Of a stretch of DNA of 64,000 nucleotides, positions 34,843 to 43,641 are shown piece by piece (within the stretch, counting starts at the first letter, position 1; each line of letters begins with the position of its first letter). The translations under genes and the position numbers were made by a program. This DNA comes from Persicitalea jodogahamensis (GTDB taxonomy: Bacteria > Bacteroidota > Bacteroidia > Cytophagales > Spirosomataceae): assembly GCF_014651615.1 (NCBI RefSeq), contig NZ_BMXF01000002.1:737629-801628 (forward strand), in the 5' to 3' direction. Below the pieces are notes generated by a model. The model worked only from the letters and a program-made list of their open reading frames with translations. It was not told the DNA's origin and ran no database searches.

Positions 34843-36069
34843 ATGAAAAAACAGTATGTTGTGGTCCTGGCTTTCCTTGGCCTGGCGGGAAGTGCGATGG
34901 CTCAGAGCCAGCCTATTACCGAAAAGCAAAAGGAAAAAGCGGCTAAAATCCACGCGAAGGTACTGACCATTGACACCCACGCCGATGTGCCCATCAACAT
35001 GATGAAGGACGGTTTCGACGTGGCCGCGCGGCACGATTTCGACCAGGATGGTTCCCAGATCGACTTTCCACGCATGAAGGAAGGAGGTATGGACGGGATG
35101 TTCTTCGCCGTGTACATGGGCCAGGGGCGACGGACGCCCGAAGCCACCGCCGAGGCGAAAGAAAAGGCACTGGCGATTTTTGACAAAATTCACAAAGCCG
35201 TAGCCGCCAATCCTGATGTGGCGGGTATTGCTACTACGCCGAAGGACGCTTATGAATTGCAGAAGCAGGGGAAGCGGTCGGTATTCTTCGGAATGGAAAA
35301 CGGCTGGCCCGTCGGCAACGACCTTGCCAATCTAAAACTTTATTATGACCTCGGGCTGCGGTACATCACATTGTCGCACTCCGCCAATAATGACATTTGC
35401 GATTCCTCTACCGATCCCGACGGGCCGGAATACAACGGCCTGAGTCCGTTTGGTGAAAAAGTGGTGCAGGAAATGAACCGTTTGGGGATTATGGTGGACA
35501 TCTCCCACGTTTCTGATTCGACTTTCTACGATGTGATGAAACTGACGAAAGCACCGGCTATTGCCTCGCACTCATCTTGCCGAGCCCTTTGCAACCATCC
35601 CCGTAACATGACCGACGACATGATCAGGGTACTTGCCAAAAACGGGGGGGTGATTCAGATCAACTTCGTGCCGAGTTTCGTCAAGGAACCCAGCCAGCAG
35701 CAGGAACTTTCCATGAAGGCCATCCGCCTCAAAATGCGTCAGGTTGATCTGTCGGACGCCGATAAAAAGGCTTTGTATCAGGAAATGAAGGATATGCGTG
35801 CCAAATATGCGGGTGACATGCCGACCGTGGCCGAAGGGGTCGATCATATCGAACACGTCATCAAGCTTGTCGGGGTAGACCACGTAGGCATCGGCATGGA
35901 CATGGACGGAGGAGGCCAGCTCGTCGGCTGCCAGGACGTGTCCGATATCGGCAATATTACCGCCGAGCTTGTACGGCGTGGCTATTCTGAAAAAGACATC
36001 GAAAAAATCTGGGGCGGCAACGTCATGCGGGTTTTGGCTGCGGCGGAGAAGGTGGCGCAGTCTTTTTAG
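34843..36069 (+). CDS. exported membrane dipeptidase (peptidase family M19)
   Basis: A 408-residue zinc dipeptidase of the renal-dipeptidase family. A signal peptide (MKKQYVVVLAFLGLAGSAMA, cleavage after Ala20) sends it to the periplasm. Metal-site segments are IDTHADVPIN (about 45-54), FFGMENGWP with the bridging Glu (about 149-157), DISHVSD (about 212) and IASHSSCRALCNHPRN (about 235), and DHVGIGMDMDG. It probably cleaves dipeptides, including cell-wall-derived ones. It sits between glgE and the maltokinase gene without an evident functional link to them. Confidence 0.92.
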   Translation: MKKQYVVVLAFLGLAGSAMAQSQPITEKQKEKAAKIHAKVLTIDTHADVPINMMKDGFDVAARHDFDQDGSQIDFPRMKEGGMDGMFFAVYMGQGRRTPEATAEAKEKALAIFDKIHKAVAANPDVAGIATTPKDAYELQKQGKRSVFFGMENGWPVGNDLANLKLYYDLGLRYITLSHSANNDICDSSTDPDGPEYNGLSPFGEKVVQEMNRLGIMVDISHVSDSTFYDVMKLTKAPAIASHSSCRALCNHPRNMTDDMIRVLAKNGGVIQINFVPSFVKEPSQQQELSMKAIRLKMRQVDLSDADKKALYQEMKDMRAKYAGDMPTVAEGVDHIEHVIKLVGVDHVGIGMDMDGGGQLVGCQDVSDIGNITAELVRRGYSEKDIEKIWGGNVMRVLAAAEKVAQSF

Positions 36070-36160
36070 CTCACAGAGAGAATAGAGCGATAAAGATTCA
36101 GAGTCACAAAGTTTTATTTAAGTTAGAAGTAGCGAACGACCAGTCTCTATTTTCCTATTT

Positions 36161-36184
36161 GTCGCTTTGTCGCTTTGTCGCTTT
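36161..36184. repeat. tandem repeat, three copies of GTCGCTTT
   Basis: Three perfect copies of an 8-base unit lie in the 170-base gap before the maltokinase gene. A related piece (TGTCGCTCTGTC) recurs about 25 bases later. The copy number may vary between strains; no function is evident. Confidence 0.7.
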
Positions 36185-36189
36185 TTGTT

Positions 36190-36211
36190 ATTCTGAGCGG
36201 AGTCGAAGAAT
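36190..36211. repeat. short intergenic element with ATTCT/AGAAT ends
   Basis: A 22-base element bounded by ATTCT and its complement AGAAT. Its first 13 bases, ATTCTGAGCGGAG, occur again at 61518-61530 at the end of madM. Similar dispersed elements are common between genes in Bacteroidota, but I could not search the genome. Confidence 0.45.
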
Positions 36212-36239
36212 GTCGCTCTGTCCCCAAAAATGAAAAACT

Positions 36240-37718
36240 ATGCCCATATCTTCTGACCAATTAGTCGACTTTTTAAAAAAATGCCGCTGGTTTGCCGGTA
36301 AGGCACGGCAGGTGGTACTTGCTTCGGTCATTCAGCAGATTCCGTTTGGGGAAGCCACAATTTGGATAGTCGAAGTGGGTTATGAGGAGGGCGATACAGA
36401 AAGGTACCAGCTGCCGGTCATTTCAGTAAGCGAAATGCCGGGATTTAGCACTGCACAGACTCTTATCCTGGAAGTTGACGGACGGTATCTGGTAGACGCG
36501 ATATATACCGAAACTTTTCGGTACAACCTCTACACCCATATCTATAACGCTGAATCGTACGGCGAGCCAACCGCGCGTATGGCTTTCGTACGGGGCAAGG
36601 GACTGGAAGCGGAAGATCTTCCGGAACATATTTCTACGCGGGTGCTGCCCGTCGATTCAAGTAATTCGGCCCTGGTATTTGGAGAAAAGTACTTCCTGAA
36701 ACTTTACCGGAAACTCTTTCAGCTCCCTAATCCCGAGGTTGAAATGATCGAGTTTTTGACCGAACACTCCGACTTCCGGCAGATGCCCGCTTTTTGCGGC
36801 AGCATGACGCTGAAGAGCCTTGGCCAGCCCGATATTACGCTGGGTATGATGCAGCGCATGGTAGATGCGCAGAAAGACAACTGGGACAGAACGGGCGACT
36901 ACCTCAACGACTTCCTCTATGCCGTTCCCAATCGCGTTTTTTCCATTCAGGAAGATGTATTCGAACGGGTGGGGTTGTTGGGGCGACGTACCGGCGAAAT
37001 GCATCGTGCCCTGTACAATCCTGAAGCCGACGCCACTTTTTCGCCCGAGCCTTTTACGGCAGATTATCGCAAGTTCCTGCAGGGACGACTGAACCATTTG
37101 CTCGAAAGTCGTTATAACCTTTTGATCGACAAGTACCGGGCCCTTGACGAACAAACCCAGGCCCTGGCCTGGAAATTCATGGAGGCCAAGGAGTTGATCG
37201 ATGAATTTGCCGAAGAACTCCTCAGTCGGGACATTCACTCACAGCGTATCAGAATTCACGGCGACTACCACCTGGGACAGGTACTTAACGTCCAGAATGA
37301 TTTTATAGTCATCGATTTCGAGGGTGAACCCGAAGCCAGCATTGCTGATCGTAAGGTCAAGCACTCGCCGTTGAAAGATGTGGCAGGCATGGTGCGTAGT
37401 TACCATTATGCCGTATCGGCCAAGCTGTTCGAGAGCGACGAGACCCGATACCTCGAACCCACCAAACTACTTAAAGTCACTGAGCGCTGGTACAAGCTCA
37501 TCCGCGATACTTATCTCGACGGCTACACGGAGGCGATCGGCTGGCCCCACCCGCTGTTTAAAGATCAGAATGAGATCAACTCGCTCATGCTCTACTATTT
37601 GCTGGAGAAGGCAGTTTACGAACTGGGCTATGAACTCAGCTACCGCCCGGACTGGGTCAAGATTCCGTTGAAAGGTATTGTCGATGTGATCCGGGAGGTG
37701 GAGAAGCTTCATGGATAG
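36240..37718 (+). CDS. maltokinase-like phosphotransferase
   Basis: A 492-residue kinase-fold protein of the Mak/Pep2 family, which phosphorylates maltose to maltose-1-phosphate, the donor used by GlgE. The N-terminal cap begins with FLKKCRWFAGKARQV (about 9-23), a typical Mak start. The catalytic block is RIHGDYHLGQVL (about 336-347), with VIDFEGEPEASIADRK (about 357-372) supplying the metal-binding Asp, and PLKDVAGMVRSYHYA after it. Trehalose synthase (treS), which normally supplies maltose and is often fused to Mak, is absent in the window. glgB follows after 110 bases. Confidence 0.88.
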   Translation: MPISSDQLVDFLKKCRWFAGKARQVVLASVIQQIPFGEATIWIVEVGYEEGDTERYQLPVISVSEMPGFSTAQTLILEVDGRYLVDAIYTETFRYNLYTHIYNAESYGEPTARMAFVRGKGLEAEDLPEHISTRVLPVDSSNSALVFGEKYFLKLYRKLFQLPNPEVEMIEFLTEHSDFRQMPAFCGSMTLKSLGQPDITLGMMQRMVDAQKDNWDRTGDYLNDFLYAVPNRVFSIQEDVFERVGLLGRRTGEMHRALYNPEADATFSPEPFTADYRKFLQGRLNHLLESRYNLLIDKYRALDEQTQALAWKFMEAKELIDEFAEELLSRDIHSQRIRIHGDYHLGQVLNVQNDFIVIDFEGEPEASIADRKVKHSPLKDVAGMVRSYHYAVSAKLFESDETRYLEPTKLLKVTERWYKLIRDTYLDGYTEAIGWPHPLFKDQNEINSLMLYYLLEKAVYELGYELSYRPDWVKIPLKGIVDVIREVEKLHG

Positions 37719-37828
37719 CCGCAAGCAGATGGGTAGCCAGTACCACGTTCTCTGAAAATTGGCTTAGGCCGAAAAGATGCTTACTTTGGTAAGCGATTTA
37801 GTACAATTCATTATTCCATAAATTCAGA

Positions 37829-39940
37829 ATGGCTAAGAAGACCGACAAGACAGATACAGGAAAGAAACCAGTTGCATCAGCCAAGAAGACTGATAAATCG
37901 GCTAAAAAGGAAGCCCCGGCGCCCGAAGTGAAAAAGAAGGTAACGGCGGCCAAGCAGAAAGCCGAGGCTCCGGCCAAGGCTCCGAAAATCGTGCCTCCTC
38001 CGGCAGAAATGCCCGACCCCATGCCCGATTTCAAACCGGTGGAAGGAGTAAGCCGCTTTTCTGAATTTGATATTTTCCTGTTCAAAGCGGGCAAGCACTT
38101 CAAACTGTATGACAAGCTCGGATCGCACGTCATGGAGCATGAAGGCGTAGTGGGTACGTACTTTGCCGTGTGGGCGCCCAATGCAAGCTCTGTTTCCATC
38201 ATCGGTAACTTCAACGGCTGGAACAAACAATCCCATGCCTTGTACCCGCGATGGGACGAATCGGGTATCTGGGAAGGCTGGATTCCCAACATCGGCCGGG
38301 GCGAGGTCTACAAGTACTTTATCATTTCCAACAACGGCGAGCATCTGGAAAAATCTGACCCCTTTGCGCTTTGGTGCGAAGTTGCGCCTAAAACTGCCTC
38401 CATTGTCTGGGATACCTGGTACGAGTGGGATGATGCCGAATGGTTGGAAAAGCGCAAGGATGCCAACAAGCTAAATGCCCCGATTTCGGTATACGAAATG
38501 CATCTTGGTTCCTGGCGTCGCGACCCCTCGGACCCTGAGCGGTACCTGACCTACCACGAAATCGCTGATGCCCTGATTCCCTACATCGAGGAAATGGGCT
38601 TCACGCACGTGGAATTCATGCCCATTATGGAGCATCCTTATCCACCTTCCTGGGGGTATCAGATTACGGGCTACTTTTCGGTGGCTTCGCGCATGGGCAA
38701 TCCGCAGGAACTCATGTACCTGATCGACCGCCTGCACCAGGCGGGTATTGGCGTGTACATCGACTGGGTGCCTTCGCACTTTCCCGGTGATGCCCACGGT
38801 CTGCGTCGCTTCGACGGCTCGGCTCTTTACGAACATGAAGATCCCCGCAAAGGCTACCACCCCGACTGGAAGAGTTATATTTTCAACTACGGGCGCAATG
38901 AGGTACGTTCTTTCTTGATCAGTAACGCCCTTTTCTGGATCGATCGCTACCATAGCGATGGATTACGTGTAGACGCCGTAGCGTCTATGCTATACCTCGA
39001 CTACTCCCGAAAACATGGCGAGTGGATACCCAACGAGTTTGGCGGACGCGAGAATCTTGAAGCCATTTCGCTGCTTCGGGACATGAACGAGGCCGCCTAC
39101 AAGGAATTTCCTGATGTGCAGACCATCGCCGAGGAATCCACCTCGTTCCCCGGCGTGTCGCGCCCGGTGTTCGTGGGCGGGCTGGGCTTCGGTATGAAGT
39201 GGATGATGGGCTGGATGAACGATACCTTAAAGTACTTCGAGAAAGATCCGTCCTTCCGTAAGTGGCACCAGGACCAGCTGACGTTCAGCCTGGTTTATGC
39301 TTTCTCGGAGAACTTTATGCTGCCCTTCTCACACGACGAGGTAGTGTACGGCAAAGGCTCGATGATCAATAAAATGCCCGGCGACGAATGGCAACGTTGC
39401 GCCAACCTGCGGCTGCTGTACGCCTATATGTACACGCATCCCGGTACCAAGCTCATGTTCATGGGCTGCGAATTCGGGCAAACCTCCGAGTGGGATTTTC
39501 AGAAAAGTCTGGACTGGCACCTGCTCGAATTCGGTCCGCACGCGGGTATTAAAAACTGTGTAAAAGCCCTCAACGAACTATACCGTGCCGAGCCCAGCCT
39601 CTACGAACACAGCTTTTCGCCCGAAGGCTTTGAGTGGATCGACACCCAGGATCGCGAAAACTCGGTGGTCATTTACGCCCGTAAGGGGCTCAAGCCTGCC
39701 GATAGCGTGGTAGTAATCCTGAACCTGACGCCCGTTCCCCGTCCCGACTACCGCGTGGGGGTACTTTCGGAAGGTGACTGGACGGAGGTATTTAACAGCG
39801 ACGCCACGGAGTTTGGCGGCAGCGGCGTGACCAACCCCCATGCCGTAGCCAGTGAGAATCAACAATGGCACGGCAGGCCCCAGTCGGTGCGGCTGAACTT
39901 ACCGCCGCTCGGAGCGGTATTATTGAAGAAAAAGGGGTAG
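37829..39940 (+). CDS. glgB: 1,4-alpha-glucan branching enzyme with H1-like N-terminal tail
   Basis: A 703-residue GH13 branching enzyme that makes alpha-1,6 branches in glycogen-like glucan. Residues 1-60 are a Lys/Ala/Pro-rich tail resembling histone H1 tails and are not part of the enzyme. A CBM48 domain follows (GTYFAVWAPNASSVSIIG, about 110-127), then the barrel with FMPIMEHP, nucleophile Asp382 (GLRVDAVAS), acid Glu435 (IAEESTSFPG) and FSHDEVVYGKGSM. The last 150 residues (DNA from about 39479) are duplicated at 42376-42835. It is probably co-transcribed with the maltokinase gene. The 3' end may be of foreign origin; see the duplication. Confidence 0.95.
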   Translation: MAKKTDKTDTGKKPVASAKKTDKSAKKEAPAPEVKKKVTAAKQKAEAPAKAPKIVPPPAEMPDPMPDFKPVEGVSRFSEFDIFLFKAGKHFKLYDKLGSHVMEHEGVVGTYFAVWAPNASSVSIIGNFNGWNKQSHALYPRWDESGIWEGWIPNIGRGEVYKYFIISNNGEHLEKSDPFALWCEVAPKTASIVWDTWYEWDDAEWLEKRKDANKLNAPISVYEMHLGSWRRDPSDPERYLTYHEIADALIPYIEEMGFTHVEFMPIMEHPYPPSWGYQITGYFSVASRMGNPQELMYLIDRLHQAGIGVYIDWVPSHFPGDAHGLRRFDGSALYEHEDPRKGYHPDWKSYIFNYGRNEVRSFLISNALFWIDRYHSDGLRVDAVASMLYLDYSRKHGEWIPNEFGGRENLEAISLLRDMNEAAYKEFPDVQTIAEESTSFPGVSRPVFVGGLGFGMKWMMGWMNDTLKYFEKDPSFRKWHQDQLTFSLVYAFSENFMLPFSHDEVVYGKGSMINKMPGDEWQRCANLRLLYAYMYTHPGTKLMFMGCEFGQTSEWDFQKSLDWHLLEFGPHAGIKNCVKALNELYRAEPSLYEHSFSPEGFEWIDTQDRENSVVIYARKGLKPADSVVVILNLTPVPRPDYRVGVLSEGDWTEVFNSDATEFGGSGVTNPHAVASENQQWHGRPQSVRLNLPPLGAVLLKKKG
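39479..39938 (+). repeat. left copy of the glgB 3' duplication
   Basis: About 460 bases inside glgB match 42376-42835 at a constant offset of 2897. The middle 192 bases (39587-39778) are identical; the flanks differ mostly at third codon positions. The pattern suggests recombination between two glgB alleles with a converted centre. Confidence 0.88.
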
Positions 39941-39968
39941 TTTTTGTTGCCCCATGATTTTATAGAAA

Positions 39969-40012
39969 CATAGCAACGGCGTCAGGTCTCGAGATCTGAC
40001 GCCGTTGCTATG
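39969..40012 (+). terminator. long hairpin after glgB
   Basis: Two 22-base arms (39969-39990 and 39991-40012) pair at 21 of 22 positions, the exception being a G-U pair, with almost no loop. It lies 28 bases after the glgB stop and faces the oppositely oriented lipoprotein gene, so it may serve as a two-way terminator. Confidence 0.8.
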
Positions 40013-40031
40013 TAGAATGCATTGCGAAAAG

Positions 40032-40562
40032 CTAGTAATCCCGGACGGTCTTGAAATCAAGGTGAAAAGTACCTTTCTCGACAATTATATCGCCGTCGTA
40101 CAGTGACCTCAATTTACCGGAAAAAGTACCATCGATCACCGAGTCTTTCGTCGAGATAATGTGCTGGAAGTTAGTGTTGTTGTAGCCCGGAGTGAGGTGT
40201 GCCGCATAGACGATCCGGTAATAGGATAGAGGGCCTAGTTTTTTGTCGACTCCAAAATTTATTTTATGGAATCGGTAGGCTTTGGTACTGTCTAGCTGGT
40301 AATCAAGGATTATATAGTAGTTGTGACCGTTGACATCTTCTAGTTTTTCTTCTCCAAAAGCTCTCAGGCCCATTCCTGTCTCCAAATCCAATTCATTAGC
40401 TTCAATTTTAATATTTTTAAACTCAATGAGTTGACCATTGTGAGTCAATGAAGCTTTGTTCGGGTTTAGCTCTATTGGGTTGGAGGGATCTATCTTACCA
40501 GCATTATGCTTGCAAGCAAAAACCCACAGTGATAAAATAACGAGAAAGTAAATTTTTTTCAA
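40032..40562 (-). CDS. lipoprotein of unknown function, AT-rich
   Basis: From the TTG at 40562 the protein has 176 residues and a clear lipoprotein signal: KKIYFLVILSLWVFAC with the lipobox Val-Phe-Ala-Cys. An ATG at 40598 would add 12 residues in front. The mature part has alternating strands and ends in HLDFKTVRDY. I do not recognise a family. G+C is visibly lower than in the neighbouring glg genes. It stands with the next gene (40754-42307) on the minus strand inside the region bounded by the glgB duplication, which suggests horizontal entry. Confidence 0.75.
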   Translation of the reverse strand: MKKIYFLVILSLWVFACKHNAGKIDPSNPIELNPNKASLTHNGQLIEFKNIKIEANELDLETGMGLRAFGEEKLEDVNGHNYYIILDYQLDSTKAYRFHKINFGVDKKLGPLSYYRIVYAAHLTPGYNNTNFQHIISTKDSVIDGTFSGKLRSLYDGDIIVEKGTFHLDFKTVRDY

Positions 40563-40753
40563 AATAGGGTATGCTTGTAATGAATAATGGAGCGTCACAA
40601 AAACTGTACAAGTATATACGGCCTGATCAGTGAGACATACTACACAGTGCAGTTAAAAGTTCTTTCGAAAGGTTATAGCGGGAGGTATTTTGGTAGTTCT
40701 ATATTGTCAAAATGGCCTCCCGCCTGCGACGTTATACAACCGCAATAAAACAT

Positions 40754-42307
40754 TTATGGGGTCCCCTGCACTCTCGTAGGTTCTACTGAAATGGAGTAAT
40801 ATCCTGTTGCATATTCCCTAGTATGAGCCGTGGATCCATTACCATATGTATTCAAAACCACATCATCGCCAAAGTTTACGATGACGCTACCCAGCAGATC
40901 ATTATCCTGAGTAAAGGATCTCTGATAAGTTTGAGTCTGAGTATTTTCAAGGCTTGCCCCAAATTTGATTCCTATTTTTTTTAATACCGTCGCCTCGATA
41001 GCAAAATTTGCTGCGAATTTTACTGTACTAGTCTCTTGCAGGTGAGTGGTTGTAGTATTGTCCACCTCCTCAATACGGATATTGATGCTTGAGGCATACT
41101 CATTCAAGTCCCAGTTGATTAGTTCTAAACCACCATTATCTATATAATAATAATCCAACTCTACATTCGTCAATCTATAATAATTAAAAGGATAAGACTC
41201 TACTAGTTCATACGTCAGATTGAAAAGATCATCGGGAGTAGCACCAAAAGCTGTGACATGTCCCGTACCTACTCCATTCTTTGCGTTGATAAGCGTTGAA
41301 ACTTTAAAATCAAAGTTACCATTCGTCCAGCTCGATGTAGGGTGGAGGGTATTTTGCAATATGCGTGGGTCGTCAGTCTGATCCGATATTTTGTTATACG
41401 CAGTCATAGGATCTCCAACTAAACTGAAAGTTTTAATTTTTTCCTTAAAATCATAATTGAATACGCCTCGGTCTTGGCTTGGGCTTATATCATAATAGAT
41501 ATAGTCCCTTTGCCACCCATCTGTATTTAAATAAGTGTTATACGCTGTCAGTAGCTTTGGATCCATATCAGATCCGAAGAAAGCAATACGCTTGCTCTTT
41601 TCCTTATGTTTGTCATAGTTATCAAAAGTAAATCTGTATTTTCTTCCACTCTTGCTCAAAAACTGCCTAGTTGACTTTTTACTAAATTCTCTATCTTTGT
41701 CAGATACAACTCTCTCATTATCTTTAATAACCAGCACAGGGAAGGCGGGCGTATATTCCCACTCCAATATTCTTTCAGTTCCATCAATGATCGGTACATC
41801 GTTCGACTTTGTAAGTCTAATTGCCACTCTGGGGATTTCTTTCGATGTATCCCACTTTTCTGCGTTGAAGGAGTTCTCAGGTAACTCAGGAACAAGAATC
41901 GTTAGAGTTGGACTGATATTATCCAGATCGCTCATCGTTTCCTTGTCAGACATGTTTCTGATCATCAAATCATTGACGGTTATGCCGTTCTCTAATTTTT
42001 CGTCGGCAATCATTCCGTAGAGGACATCGTAGTCCTTATTAAACATTTCCAAAGCCTTGGCCCTAATCAAATCTCTCAGAGCCTTACTCTCATTCATTGA
42101 CTTGACGAGTGCCTTGCCGAATTCTCTCTTTAGATTAGACATGGGCTCCTTCTCGTACAATTCGTCTATCTCGTCGCTACCTACTCTCGGGCTTTTGTCC
42201 AGGTCTGCGCTTAATTTTGGGATCGAGTCGTGCGGTTTATTACACGAAGCAGCACAAATTAGCATAAAGAGGACGTACAGAAAACGTAAATTCAGTAAAT
42301 TTTTCAT
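40754..42307 (-). CDS. large lipoprotein of unknown function, AT-rich
   Basis: A 517-residue protein with a lipoprotein signal (hydrophobic FLYVLFMLICAASC; lipobox Ala-Ala-Ser-Cys at about 19-22). The N-terminal 100 residues of the mature part are charged and helical; the rest is Asn/Thr/Tyr-rich with many short strands. The last 100 residues show alternating polar and small residues (IGIKFGASLENTQTQTYQ), a pattern found in beta-barrel pore formers, but this is only a resemblance. Two lines counted here have 30% and 33% G+C, against 65% in a line of glgB. No homologue is recognised. Confidence 0.75.
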   Translation of the reverse strand: MKNLLNLRFLYVLFMLICAASCNKPHDSIPKLSADLDKSPRVGSDEIDELYEKEPMSNLKREFGKALVKSMNESKALRDLIRAKALEMFNKDYDVLYGMIADEKLENGITVNDLMIRNMSDKETMSDLDNISPTLTILVPELPENSFNAEKWDTSKEIPRVAIRLTKSNDVPIIDGTERILEWEYTPAFPVLVIKDNERVVSDKDREFSKKSTRQFLSKSGRKYRFTFDNYDKHKEKSKRIAFFGSDMDPKLLTAYNTYLNTDGWQRDYIYYDISPSQDRGVFNYDFKEKIKTFSLVGDPMTAYNKISDQTDDPRILQNTLHPTSSWTNGNFDFKVSTLINAKNGVGTGHVTAFGATPDDLFNLTYELVESYPFNYYRLTNVELDYYYIDNGGLELINWDLNEYASSINIRIEEVDNTTTTHLQETSTVKFAANFAIEATVLKKIGIKFGASLENTQTQTYQRSFTQDNDLLGSVIVNFGDDVVLNTYGNGSTAHTREYATGYYSISVEPTRVQGTP

Positions 42308-42375
42308 AATTTTACTTGGTTTGAATGATTGAAAAATGGTTCGAACTGACTCCGAAAGCTCCCGCGTCGTGTTGG

Positions 42376-42835
42376 CAAACCTGCGCGGGGGATTTTCAGA
42401 AAAGTCTGGACTGGCACCTGCTCGAATTCGGTCCGCACGCGGGCATCAAGAACTGTGTAAAAGCTCTTAATGAACTATACCGCGCCGAGCCCAGCCTCTA
42501 CGAACACAGCTTTTCGCCCGAAGGCTTTGAGTGGATCGACACCCAGGATCGCGAAAACTCGGTGGTCATTTACGCCCGTAAGGGGCTCAAGCCTGCCGAT
42601 AGCGTGGTAGTAATCCTGAACCTGACGCCCGTTCCCCGTCCCGACTACCGCGTGGGGGTACTTTCGGAAGGTGACCGGTCGGAAGTTTTCAATAGTGACG
42701 CCACTGATTTTGGCGGTAGCGGCGTGAGTAATCCTAATGCCGTATCCACCGAAAACCAGCAGTGGCACGGCAGGCCGCAGTCGGTGAGGCTGAATCTGCC
42801 GCCATTGGGAGCGGTAGTTTTGAAGAAGAAATAGG
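42376..42835 (+). pseudogene. glgB: glgB 3' fragment (right copy of duplication)
   Basis: The frame from DFQKSLDWHLLEFG to VVLKKK repeats the last part of GlgB (about 148 residues), but nothing of the rest of the enzyme precedes it; an ATG at 42325 would add unrelated residues. It has no catalytic residues, so it cannot be a branching enzyme. Relative to the intact copy it has seven synonymous changes before the identical 192-base core and, after it, many synonymous changes plus about eight amino-acid changes. It therefore once belonged to a functional, slightly different glgB, perhaps the original one at this site. Confidence 0.88.
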
Positions 42836-42857
42836 GGCACCTTATGAATTAATTAAT

Positions 42858-42885
42858 AAAGGCGGTTGGCTCAACCGCCTTTTTC
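42858..42885 (+). terminator. terminator after the glgB fragment
   Basis: Eleven-base arms (42858-42868 and 42872-42882) around the loop GCT, ending in a T-run. It probably was the original glgB terminator at this locus. Confidence 0.85.
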
Positions 42886-42900
42886 TTTTGGGCTTTTCCC

Positions 42901-42908
42901 TACCTTTG
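42901..42908 (+). promoter_or_regulatory. -7 promoter box for the 42935 gene
   Basis: TACCTTTG matches TAnnTTTG, 26 bases before the ATG at 42935. Confidence 0.5.
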
Positions 42909-42934
42909 CCCCCGTAAAAACCACTTAGATTGTA

Positions 42935-43636
42935 ATGAAGAAAGTATGTATCGCTGTGCTCCTGATTGGCTTTTGTGCCCTCACAACCCAGGCCCAGCGC
43001 ATCTCACGTGTGTCGGCGGGTCTGGATATCGGCACGGGAATCGGGCAGGCGAATTTTAGTCCGTCCCTTTTATACTACCAAACCATCCAACCTGCCAATG
43101 CTCCCTGGATTCGCCTGACGGGCGGGGCACGAGTGTGGAACTACCAGGCCCAGGATACCTACCTGACGGCACCAGGCGGACGTTCCATGAATGACACCAT
43201 GCAGCTCAGCCGGGCGTCAGCCACGGGTGTGAGCTTCGTGATGGGCCTCAGCCTGCGTATCGCCGATAGGGTGGACATCGGCGTGAATGCCGACCTGCTG
43301 TCTTTTGCTTTCGGCGCAAGAAGGAATGCGATCTATCGCCTTGCGGATTCTACCAGTGTGGCCGAGTCGGACACAATAAGTCTGGATCTGAATGGCAAAG
43401 GCGTTGGCATTGCTCCGGCTAATCTGAATGCCGTCCCGGCTTTCCTGCGCAACAACAATGGACAGGCCGAAGCCTTCGTCAGGATCTGGTTTGGCAAGCA
43501 GATAGGCCTGAAACTGGGGTACATGATCGGGCAAATCTCTTACCGCTCGGACTTCAAGCTCAACAACGGGCAAAAGCGGTTTTCAGCGAACTACCAAATG
43601 CCCTATGTCGCCTTGTCATTTCCGCTTTACAATTGA
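42935..43636 (+). CDS. exported beta-rich protein, probably outer membrane
   Basis: A 233-residue protein with a signal peptide (MKKVCIAVLLIGFCALTTQAQ, cleavage after Ala20). The mature part is made of repeated strands with Gly and aromatic residues (SAGLDIGTGIGQANFSPSLL, LKLGYMIGQISYRSDF, MPYVALSFPLYN), typical of a small outer-membrane barrel. No family is recognised. It has its own promoter box and follows the terminator of the glgB fragment, so it is probably native flanking DNA and not part of the insertion. Confidence 0.75.
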   Translation: MKKVCIAVLLIGFCALTTQAQRISRVSAGLDIGTGIGQANFSPSLLYYQTIQPANAPWIRLTGGARVWNYQAQDTYLTAPGGRSMNDTMQLSRASATGVSFVMGLSLRIADRVDIGVNADLLSFAFGARRNAIYRLADSTSVAESDTISLDLNGKGVGIAPANLNAVPAFLRNNNGQAEAFVRIWFGKQIGLKLGYMIGQISYRSDFKLNNGQKRFSANYQMPYVALSFPLYN

Positions 43637-43641
43637 CCGGG

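Noticed and set aside
42325-42834. A separate 169-residue protein gene
   Set aside because: From residue 22 on it is only the GlgB C-terminus; the residues before are not conserved with GlgB and the fragment lacks catalytic residues.
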